From assembly GCA_023251285.1 (NCBI GenBank), contig JAHEZB010000230.1:1-5090 (forward strand): DNA of 5,090 bases, written 5' to 3'. Numbering within the stretch: position 1 is the first letter of the stretch; the number at the start of each line of letters is the position of its first letter. The DNA is from Chitinophagaceae bacterium. GTDB taxonomy: Bacteria > Bacteroidota > Bacteroidia > Chitinophagales > Chitinophagaceae. Made by a program: the position numbers and the translations under genes. Below, piece after piece: positions 1-5,090 of this stretch. The notes beneath the pieces were generated by a model that was not told the origin of the DNA, made no database searches, and saw nothing but the letters and a program-made list of their open reading frames with translations.

Positions 1-456
1 TTCAACAATTTCCTCTTCACTCCATTTCACCATTTTTTTGCCCGTATTGTAACTGTATGCCTCTCCGATGCGTGCAAAAAGCAAACGCAAAAAATCATAC
101 ACTTCTGTAACCGTTCCTACCGTGCTGCGAGGATTTTTATTGGTAGTTTTTTGCTCGATGGAAATTACCGGAGAAAGCCCGGTAATTTTATCGACATCCG
201 GTCTTTCCATGTCGCCCAAAAACTGCCTGGCATAAGCAGAAAAACTTTCCATGTAACGTCGCTGACCTTCTGAAAAAATAGTGTCAAATGCCAGCGATGA
301 TTTTCCGCTGCCACTGATTCCGGTGATGACGACCAGTTGATTTTTTGGAATCGAAATATCGATATTCTTAAGGTTGTGTTCCCTTGCGCCAAATACTTCT
401 ATATTTTCATTTTCTGTAAATATATCTGCCGAATCCTGTTGCTTAGCTTTAACCAT
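1..456 (-). CDS. uvrA: UvrA, excinuclease ABC subunit A (N-terminal 152 codons; 3' part outside window)
   Basis: UvrA is the cytoplasmic DNA-damage sensor of nucleotide excision repair: a dimeric ABC-type ATPase that loads UvrB at lesions. I translated the minus strand from the ATG at 456-454; the frame stays open to the left edge, so only the N-terminus is seen. Residues 19-32 ([14 protein letters not shown]) match the canonical UvrA start, which leaves an extension of about 15 residues before the usual first position. The Walker A motif is GISGSGKS at 46-53, followed by SLAFDT and [18 protein letters not shown] (64-80). The segment [11 protein letters not shown] (95-105) holds the Q-loop glutamine Q102, and [20 protein letters not shown] lies at 108-127. 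The Cys-Pro segment that many UvrA proteins carry just after FARxG is absent; the sequence reads [11 protein letters not shown] instead, which I believe is common in Bacteroidota orthologues. The gene is divergent from the T9SS operon and has no functional link to it that I know of. Confidence 0.97.
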   Translation of the reverse strand, partial: MVKAKQQDSADIFTENENIEVFGAREHNLKNIDISIPKNQLVVITGISGSGKSSLAFDTIFSEGQRRYMESFSAYARQFLGDMERPDVDKITGLSPVISIEQKTTNKNPRSTVGTVTEVYDFLRLLFARIGEAYSYNTGKKMVKWSEEEIVE

Positions 457-469
457 AATTTGAAGATTG

Positions 470-477
470 CAAATTTA
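470..477 (-). promoter_or_regulatory. Putative uvrA promoter, Bacteroidota -7 box TAAATTTG
   Basis: Read on the minus strand, TAAATTTG lies 13 bases upstream of the uvrA ATG and fits the TAnnTTTG -7 consensus of the Bacteroidota primary sigma factor. The -33 element is weak: TTC rather than TTG at 500-498, about 20 bp upstream. Transcription would start around 463, giving a leader of under 10 bases. This is inferred from motif and position only; the motif is short and the region AT-rich. Confidence 0.45.
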
Positions 478-501
478 CTATTTAATCATACTTTATAGAA
501 C

Positions 502-557
502 GCCTTAACACTTTCTGTAATTTTAGAAACGCGATTCAGCAAACGAACTTTTAAGGC
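502..557. repeat. Nested inverted repeats upstream of uvrA
   Basis: GCCTTAA at 502-508 is perfectly inverted as TTAAGGC at 551-557. Inside this pair, TTTCT at 512-516 is inverted as AGAAA at 525-529 around an 8-base loop. The block sits about 25 bp upstream of the putative uvrA -7 box, so an operator is conceivable, but the arms are short and the outer spacing (42 bp) is wide. No T-run follows on either strand that would make it a terminator. Confidence 0.3.
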
Positions 558-998
558 AATTTCTCGTGTTATATAATAGTTAATTCACAGAAGGCTATAC
601 ACAACCCAGAAAGACATTAGAAAACCTTCAAAGAATTCGAACTGCTTGTTTTACAATAATTAATAAGAAAAAAAGATTTTAAGAATGAAAACAGGCGAAA
701 GCATGATAACAGATTTATGATTTTTTTTTGTTGGAATGTTTTTTGAAATGAAATTTGTAGATTGTTTTTTCGTAGTTTTATTTTTTCTTTTGAAGCCACG
801 GATTAACTTTTTATGGATCAATTTTTTCAAAAATATTTCCGGATGCTTTTTTTAACTTCATTTCTTTTACTTTTATAAAAGATATTAAATATTTGACACC
901 TCTTTACAATAATTAAAAAAGTTGCTCGTTTATTAATTTAGGCTACGGATATTTATAAAAGAAATAGCCGGGGAAGCAGCGTATTTTTAAATAAATAT

Positions 999-1006
999 TA
1001 CATTTG
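999..1006 (+). promoter_or_regulatory. Putative promoter of the gldKLMN operon, -7 box TACATTTG
   Basis: TACATTTG matches the Bacteroidota TAnnTTTG -7 consensus and ends 26 bases before the gldK ATG, predicting a transcript start near 1013 and a leader of about 20 bases. No good TTG -33 element lies at the expected 19-21 bp upstream, where the sequence is AGCAGCGTA, so the promoter may be weak or activator-assisted. The leader ends in an A-rich tract (AAAAGTAAAAAAACA) instead of a Shine-Dalgarno site, as is usual in this phylum. Confidence 0.5.
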
Positions 1007-1032
1007 CCCTTACCTTCAAAAGTAAAAAAACA

Positions 1033-2319
1033 ATGAAAAGCACGTTTTTCACAACATTGGCAGTAACAGGAGTCATCTTATCCGGCTGTGGTAAATTTGG
1101 GAAATCGAAAGGAATGCCTAATGATGGCCAGCTTCATGGGGTAGCCCCTGCAGGACGTTATATTCTGCCAAAACCTCCTGGCATGGTGTATATTCCACCG
1201 GGAACTTTTCATATGGGCCCGAGCGATGAAGATATAAATTATACGTTCACTGCAAGAAACAAACAGGTTTCTATCAGTGGATTTTGGATGGATGCCACCG
1301 AGATTACCAATAATGAATATCGCCAGTTTACAAATTATGTGCGCGATTCTATTGCTGCGAAGTTGATGGGATTTGTAAAACAAGGCGCCGACGGAAATGA
1401 ATATATTGATCAGGCAAAAATGAAGACCATTAAATGGAACGATAAGGCTACTTTGGAAAAAATTGACGCCATGATCGTAACCCCTGACAACCGCATCTTT
1501 GGGCAAAAAGAAATCGATCCTGCCAAAATGATCTACCATTCCGAAACTTTTGATTACGGCGCTGCTGCCAGCAACCGTGATCCGAATGTGCCAAGAAGCG
1601 CTTTCATTGTGAAAAAAGATATACCCATTTATCCGGACACTTTGGTTTGGGTAAGAGATTTTGCTTATTCTTATAATGAGCCGATGGCAAAACAATATTA
1701 CAGTCATCCCGCTTTTGGAAATTACCCGGTAGTGGGTGTAAACTGGAAACAGGCAACTGCATTTTGTGAATGGCGTACGCACACTTTAAATTCTTATTTG
1801 GTAAGTAAGAACCGGGCAACAGAAACTAATTTCCGTTTGCCAACCGAAGCTCAATGGGAATATGCAGCAAGGGGCGGAAGGTCACAGTCACCTTTTCCAT
1901 GGGGCGGTCCTTATTTAAGAAATAAAAAGGGATGTTTACTGGCAAACTTTAAGCCGGGCCGTGGTAATTACCCTGAAGATGGCGGTTTTTATACCGTTCG
2001 CGCAGATGCATATTGGCCGAATGATTTTGGATTATATTGTATGGCAGGAAACGTAGCAGAATGGACTTCTTCCTTATATTATGAAGGTGGTTATAATTTT
2101 CAACATGATATGAACCCGGATATCCGCTGGAATGCAAAAGACCAGGATGCACCCCGGATGAAACGTAAAGTGATTCGTGGCGGAAGCTGGAAGGATGTTG
2201 GCTACTATTTAAGAGTTAGTACCCGCACTTTTGAATATCAGGATACCGCTAAATCTTACATTGGATTCCGTACAGTAATTGATTTGCCACCAGCAACCGG
2301 CAAAAAAGGGAAAAAATAA
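1033..2319 (+). CDS. gldK: T9SS ring lipoprotein GldK/PorK, FGE-sulfatase-like fold
   Basis: GldK (PorK) is an outer-membrane lipoprotein that forms, with GldN/PorN, the large periplasmic ring of the type IX secretion system. The 428-residue product begins with a lipoprotein signal peptide ending in LSGC (lipidated Cys19). The rest is a formylglycine-generating-enzyme (FGE-sulfatase) fold: MVYIPPGTFHMG (51-62), FWMDATEITNNEYRQF (84-99), VVGVNWKQATAFCEW (233-247), FRLPTEAQWEYAARGG (267-282), GLYCMAGNVAEW (333-344), VIRGGSW (380-386) and GFR (411-413). Between the RGGSW and GFR motifs, where true FGE enzymes carry catalytic cysteines, there is none (YYLRVSTRTFEY), which fits a structural role. 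Residues about 105-225 form an insertion that I associate with GldK rather than the enzymes. The tail is basic (KKGKK). The ATG follows an A-rich leader and is the only start giving a proper lipoprotein signal. It is the first gene of the T9SS core and is separated from gldL by 157 bp. Confidence 0.95.
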   Translation: MKSTFFTTLAVTGVILSGCGKFGKSKGMPNDGQLHGVAPAGRYILPKPPGMVYIPPGTFHMGPSDEDINYTFTARNKQVSISGFWMDATEITNNEYRQFTNYVRDSIAAKLMGFVKQGADGNEYIDQAKMKTIKWNDKATLEKIDAMIVTPDNRIFGQKEIDPAKMIYHSETFDYGAAASNRDPNVPRSAFIVKKDIPIYPDTLVWVRDFAYSYNEPMAKQYYSHPAFGNYPVVGVNWKQATAFCEWRTHTLNSYLVSKNRATETNFRLPTEAQWEYAARGGRSQSPFPWGGPYLRNKKGCLLANFKPGRGNYPEDGGFYTVRADAYWPNDFGLYCMAGNVAEWTSSLYYEGGYNFQHDMNPDIRWNAKDQDAPRMKRKVIRGGSWKDVGYYLRVSTRTFEYQDTAKSYIGFRTVIDLPPATGKKGKK

Positions 2320-2369
2320 ACGTCAAATAAAAATAATTAAATAGAAAAAATTTTAGTTCAACATTTTAC

Positions 2370-2415
2370 TGCCTGTATTAATTTGTTAGATAATTAATTA
2401 ATATGGGCATTTTTT
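2370..2415 (+). terminator. Terminator- or attenuator-like hairpin between gldK and gldL
   Basis: The left arm TGCCTGTATTAATT (2370-2383) pairs with AATTAATATGGGCA (2396-2409) over 14 consecutive positions, two of them G-U pairs that work in RNA but not as a DNA palindrome. The 12-base loop can partly close further (TT with AA at 2386-2387 and 2392-2393). Six T (2410-2415) follow the 3' arm directly. The base of the stem is G/C-rich (TGCC/GGCA) and the upper part is A/T, so the hairpin is moderate in strength. The structure begins 50 bp after the gldK stop and ends 61 bp before gldL. It may be a partial intrinsic terminator that lowers readthrough into gldLMN, or a 3'-end stabiliser or processing site. 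This is inferred from the sequence only. Confidence 0.6.
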
Positions 2416-2427
2416 GTGCAGAACCTT

Positions 2428-2464
2428 AAAGAAAAAACAATAAACAAATAAAAAACAAAAAAAA
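2428..2464 (+). promoter_or_regulatory. A-rich translation leader of gldL
   Basis: Almost the whole stretch before gldL is A with scattered C and T and a single G, ending 12 bases before the ATG. Bacteroidota initiate translation mostly without Shine-Dalgarno pairing and favour unstructured A-rich leaders, so this probably supports strong gldL translation. No TAnnTTTG -7 box is visible between the hairpin and the gene, which argues that transcription comes from upstream. Confidence 0.4.
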
Positions 2465-2476
2465 TCCCAAACTATT

Positions 2477-3244
2477 ATGAATCAACAACCCAAAAGAAAC
2501 TTTCTTACACTAATAGATGTATTGGTAAGCGCCGGTGCCGCTGTCGTAATTTTTGCAGCATGGGCAAAATTAACGCACCAATCTTATGCTGATACAATGC
2601 TGACTATCGGAATGTGGACAGAAACCGGTATCTTCCTTGTCTATGCAGTTATAGAATGGGTAAAACCAAAACCACATGAAACTGCTCCTCATGCACCACA
2701 GGTAGCAGCAGTTCAGGGAAATCCGGCTCTGCAATCCATGGAAAAGATGATGAAAGATGCTGAAATTACACCGGCCAATATGAAAAAACTTGGAGAAAAC
2801 TTTCAGAAATTAGGCGTTACTGTCTCACAAATTGGTGAAGTAGGCGACGTAGTGAAATCTACAGGTGATTTTTCGGCTAAAACAAAAGAGGCAACAAATG
2901 CACTGGGTTTGATGAAAGACGCTTATACCAATTCTGCAAATACGATGAGCAACTTCAACAGCGCGGCAGATAGTGCAAAAGGATTCCACCAACAAGTGCA
3001 GATCCTTACCAAAAATCTTGGATCATTAAATACCATTTATGAATTGGAATTGAATGAGAGCAATAATCATTTGAAAACTTTAAATAGTTTCTACGGTAAA
3101 ATGGCTAAAGCAAGTGAAGTAATGGTGGCAACTGTAGACGATGCACAGGCAACAAAAGCACAGATCTCAACTCTTGCTGAAAATCTTGGAAAATTAAACC
3201 AGGTTTATGGCAATATGCTGAGTGCAATGCAGGGAAGACAGTAA
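2477..3244 (+). CDS. gldL: T9SS/gliding motor inner-membrane protein GldL/PorL
   Basis: GldL (PorL) forms with GldM the proton-driven rotary motor that energises type IX secretion. The 255-residue product has two N-terminal membrane helices, about 10-32 and 39-62. The helix 2 segment TIGMWTETGIFLVYAVIEW carries a buried glutamate, E49, matching the essential helix-2 glutamate of GldL proteins. K31 and H34 at the end of helix 1 keep the K-x-x-H pair typical of the family. A Pro/Ala/His-rich linker (63-85) leads to a cytoplasmic, helical, probably coiled-coil domain. That domain contains the repeated pattern LxxLNxxY at 181-188, 199-206 and 237-244, the last within NLGKLNQVYGNMLSAM near the C-terminus, a typical GldL ending. 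The ATG has an A-rich leader and opens just before helix 1. gldM follows after 48 bp with no terminator, so the two are surely co-transcribed. Confidence 0.94.
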   Translation: MNQQPKRNFLTLIDVLVSAGAAVVIFAAWAKLTHQSYADTMLTIGMWTETGIFLVYAVIEWVKPKPHETAPHAPQVAAVQGNPALQSMEKMMKDAEITPANMKKLGENFQKLGVTVSQIGEVGDVVKSTGDFSAKTKEATNALGLMKDAYTNSANTMSNFNSAADSAKGFHQQVQILTKNLGSLNTIYELELNESNNHLKTLNSFYGKMAKASEVMVATVDDAQATKAQISTLAENLGKLNQVYGNMLSAMQGRQ

Positions 3245-3292
3245 TAATCAATAATCCAAAATTCTAAAAGACTAACAGTAAATTAAATTAAC

Positions 3293-4831
3293 ATGGCAGG
3301 ACTACCCAGAGATCCACGGCAAAAAATGATCAACGTAATGTATCTGATACTTACGGCGATTCTTGCCTTGAATGTATCTAATGAGGTGATTAATGCATTT
3401 AAAGTGGTAAACAACAGTTTATTAACTTCCAATAACAACATAACTGCATCTAATAACACCTTGTATAAATCGCTCGAAGAAAAATTAACTGAACCCCAAT
3501 CAGCTGAAAAGGCAAAGATTTGGGAACCAAAAGCAATGCAGGCAAAGAAACTTTCAGATGATGTGAATAATTATATTAATGATCTGAAAGCGCAATTATT
3601 AAAAGCGGCTGATCTCAGAATGAAATGGGACAGTAAAATTAAAGATAGCGTACAGGATTACAGGGAAGACAACCTGGATGCTTCTACCAGGTTATTTGAG
3701 ACTCATGGCAAAGGAAAGGAATTGAAAGATCGGCTGGATCAATATAAACAGCAGATGCTGGCAATTGATCCTTCTATCAAACAACAATTTGAGAGTACTT
3801 TTCCGGTTAATACAATTCCGCCGGTTTCACAGGAAGGAAAACAAAAAGATTTTACGCAAACCTTCTTTCACATGACACCGACTGTGGCGGCTTTAACCAT
3901 GCTCAGTAAGTTTCAAAATAATATTAAGAACGCTGAAAACATGGTTGTTACCTATTGCCATTCACAGATTGGCGCAGTAGCAGTACATATGGATCAGGTA
4001 GGCGTATTAGTCGGGCAAAACTCTAATTATTTGATGCCCGGCCAACAATTATCCGTGACTGCCGGTGTAGGTGCTTACAGTTCGTCTTCAACTCCAACTA
4101 TTACTATTAATGGTTCGAATGTTCCTGTTACCGGGGGACAAGGAACCTACAATACAACCGTAAGTGGAGCGGGAGAACACACAGTTAATGTAAATGTAAA
4201 ATTTAAAGATGAAAACGGTAATTGGGTTACGAAAACTCAAACAGTAAACTACACGGTAGGAACTCCGGGCGGCGCAGCAGTGATGCTGGATAAAATGAAT
4301 GTATTTTATATTGGTGTTCCAAATCCGGTAACGATTTCATCCGGAACAGGTTGGGATAAAACACACGTTTCAATGGCGGGTGGTTCATTATCAGCAGCAG
4401 GTGGACCTGGAAAATACATCGTTAAAGTGAATTCAGTAGGCAAAGCTTCTATCACCGTAAATGCAGATGGTAAAGCAAGCACTTATGATTTTAGGGTAAA
4501 AAGGATTCCTGATCCGATTGTTAAAGTTGGTCCAAGCAGCGGTGGTAGAGTACAATCAGTCATATTTAAAAATCAGAACTTTGCACGTGCTGAACTTGAA
4601 AATTTTGATTTTGACGCACATTTTAATATTGTAAGCGCCACCATTTATTTTTCCGGTGCTAATTTCAGCACGGTACAACCAGCGGAAATCCACGGAGGAA
4701 GCCTCGAAGGAATAAAAGGTCAATTATCTAAATGCATTCCAGGAACTTCCGTAACTTTCGATAATGTAAAAGTACAGGGGCCTGATGGAATTGTGAGGAG
4801 CATTCCAGGTCCGGGATTTATTTTGTATTAA
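3293..4831 (+). CDS. gldM: T9SS/gliding motor rod protein GldM/PorM
   Basis: GldM (PorM) is the motor partner of GldL: one N-terminal membrane helix sits in the GldL pentamer, and a dimeric periplasmic rod reaches the GldK-GldN ring. The 512-residue length fits the family (about 510-520). The start MAGLPRDPRQKMINVMYLIL is highly typical and includes R9, the conserved arginine just before the helix (about 13-34). By analogy with solved GldM/PorM structures the periplasmic domains are: D1, helical, about 36-225 (many Lys/Gln/Asn, ending in VVTYCHSQIGAVAV); D2, about 226-322, Ig-like beta (TPTITINGSNVPVTGG); D3, about 323-408, opening with GGAAVMLDKMNVFYIGVPNP; and D4, about 409-512, which meets the ring (EIHGGSLEGIKGQLSKCIPG; end PGPGFILY). 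Boundaries are approximate. gldN begins 24 bp downstream, implying one transcript. Confidence 0.96.
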   Translation: MAGLPRDPRQKMINVMYLILTAILALNVSNEVINAFKVVNNSLLTSNNNITASNNTLYKSLEEKLTEPQSAEKAKIWEPKAMQAKKLSDDVNNYINDLKAQLLKAADLRMKWDSKIKDSVQDYREDNLDASTRLFETHGKGKELKDRLDQYKQQMLAIDPSIKQQFESTFPVNTIPPVSQEGKQKDFTQTFFHMTPTVAALTMLSKFQNNIKNAENMVVTYCHSQIGAVAVHMDQVGVLVGQNSNYLMPGQQLSVTAGVGAYSSSSTPTITINGSNVPVTGGQGTYNTTVSGAGEHTVNVNVKFKDENGNWVTKTQTVNYTVGTPGGAAVMLDKMNVFYIGVPNPVTISSGTGWDKTHVSMAGGSLSAAGGPGKYIVKVNSVGKASITVNADGKASTYDFRVKRIPDPIVKVGPSSGGRVQSVIFKNQNFARAELENFDFDAHFNIVSATIYFSGANFSTVQPAEIHGGSLEGIKGQLSKCIPGTSVTFDNVKVQGPDGIVRSIPGPGFILY

Positions 4832-4855
4832 TTTAAAAGAATAAAAATAGAGGCT

Positions 4856-5090
4856 ATGAAAACAATGATAATGAAATGCCTGGTGGTGGTACTTGCAGTA
4901 GGAGTATTATCTAATACGGCTGATGCCCAGGCGAGGAAGAGAACAGCAAAAAAGCGAACAACGGCAAAGAAAACGACGGCAGCAAAAACAAATGCAAATA
5001 TTAATCCTGCTGCCACTGATACTGCCATCGTTCAGGCTCCTGCTCCGGTGAATGATAGCCTGCCGATTACTGCCGTAAAGCCATCACTGA
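4856..5090 (+). CDS. gldN: T9SS periplasmic ring protein GldN/PorN (5' end; 78 codons in window)
   Basis: GldN (PorN) is the periplasmic partner of the lipoprotein GldK in the T9SS ring. Only the N-terminus is here, so the call rests mainly on gene order after gldM, on the signal peptide, and on the segment NDSLPITAVKPSL at the window edge, which resembles the start of the conserved GldN domain. The peptide begins MKTMIMKCLVVVLAVGVLSN and a signal-peptidase I site is likely after ADA (residues 22-24). The mature N-terminus is then extremely basic: residues 27-44 contain nine Lys/Arg mixed with Thr and Ala, followed by a Pro/Ala/Asn linker. Start choice is open. AGAGG at 4849-4853 is only 2 bases from this ATG but 11 from the Met4 codon at 4865; both starts keep the signal peptide. 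Reading continues past the right edge. Confidence 0.85.
   Translation, partial: MKTMIMKCLVVVLAVGVLSNTADAQARKRTAKKRTTAKKTTAAKTNANINPAATDTAIVQAPAPVNDSLPITAVKPSL

Larger units (their letters stand above)
457..1032. other. AT-rich divergent intergenic region, no gene recognised
   Basis: This 576-bp stretch separates the divergent uvrA and gldK starts. It is strongly AT-rich with long T and A runs (for example nine T at 721-729). It holds a putative promoter at each end and the inverted repeats described separately. A perfect 12-bp palindrome CTTTTATAAAAG lies at 870-881, and its TTTATAAAAGA core recurs at 952-962. I see no tRNA, rRNA, CRISPR or transposon end. The only longer open frame (minus strand 799-617, 60 codons) encodes a Lys/Phe/Ser-rich low-complexity peptide of the kind AT-rich DNA gives by chance. 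A small RNA cannot be excluded by eye. Confidence 0.7.

Noticed and set aside
685..729. 11-residue mini-ORF (MKTGESMITDL) followed by nine T, possible leader peptide or terminator
   Set aside because: There is no G/C-rich hairpin before the T-run, no clear promoter, and it sits 300 bp from gldK. Chance is the simplest explanation.
617..799. Minus-strand 60-codon open frame in the intergenic region
   Set aside because: The product is low-complexity Lys/Phe/Ser/Leu, as expected from poly-A and poly-T runs. No family is recognisable and no convincing promoter lies upstream; a TATTTTTG match at 835-828 has no -33 element.
893..912. TTGACA followed by TTACAATAAT, resembling a sigma-70 promoter
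   Set aside because: The boxes are only about 7 bp apart instead of about 17, and Bacteroidota use a different consensus.
1078..1782. Long minus-strand open frame (234 codons) inside gldK
   Set aside because: It lies wholly antisense to a clearly homologous gldK, its product is rich in Ile/His/Phe/Arg with no recognisable domain, and it has no promoter or leader of its own. It is a shadow of gldK codon use.
1033..2319. Annotation of the first operon gene as an active formylglycine-generating enzyme or sulfatase modifier
   Set aside because: The fold matches, but no cysteines lie between RGGSW and GFR, there is a lipobox, and the gene sits beside gldL and gldM. This fits the structural protein GldK/PorK.
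4828..5028. Minus-strand 66-codon frame over the gldN start
   Set aside because: It is the antisense of the Lys/Thr/Ala-rich gldN segment, giving a Val/Phe/Ala-rich pseudo-hydrophobic product. gldN is supported by operon position and signal peptide.

Overview
The window comes from a Bacteroidota genome. It is AT-rich, lacks Shine-Dalgarno sites in front of most genes, has A-rich translation leaders and has TAnnTTTG-type -7 promoter boxes. It also carries the core operon of the type IX secretion system (T9SS) and gliding machinery, which is confined to this phylum. The GldK sequence (for example the MGPSDEDINYTFTARNKQVS stretch) looks to me most like Chitinophagaceae / Chitinophagales proteins. 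That placement is an impression from memory, not a search result.

Layout. Positions 1-456 (minus strand) hold the first 152 codons of uvrA, the nucleotide-excision-repair ATPase; the gene runs off the left edge. Positions 457-1032 are a 576-bp AT-rich divergent intergenic region. It has a plausible promoter at each end (TAAATTTG for uvrA, TACATTTG for gldK), nested inverted repeats, and no convincing gene. From 1033 to the right edge four genes lie in order on the plus strand: gldK/porK (outer-membrane lipoprotein), gldL/porL (inner-membrane motor protein with two membrane helices), gldM/porM (inner-membrane-anchored periplasmic rod) and the 5' end of gldN/porN (periplasmic ring protein, cut by the window edge).

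How the genes work together. In the known system GldL and GldM form a proton-driven rotary motor in the inner membrane. The GldM rod crosses the periplasm and contacts the GldK-GldN ring beneath the outer membrane, powering protein export through the SprA translocon and, in gliding species, adhesin movement. The motor residues expected from that model are present: a glutamate in GldL helix 2 (E49), a Lys/His pair at the end of GldL helix 1 (K31, H34), and R9 just before the GldM membrane helix.

The most notable non-coding signal is a terminator-like structure in the 157-bp gldK-gldL gap: a 14-bp hairpin stem, two of its pairs G-U, followed immediately by six T. It could uncouple or attenuate gldLMN expression relative to gldK. 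I see no wholly new system here; the locus is a recognisable T9SS core with a few local features worth checking.
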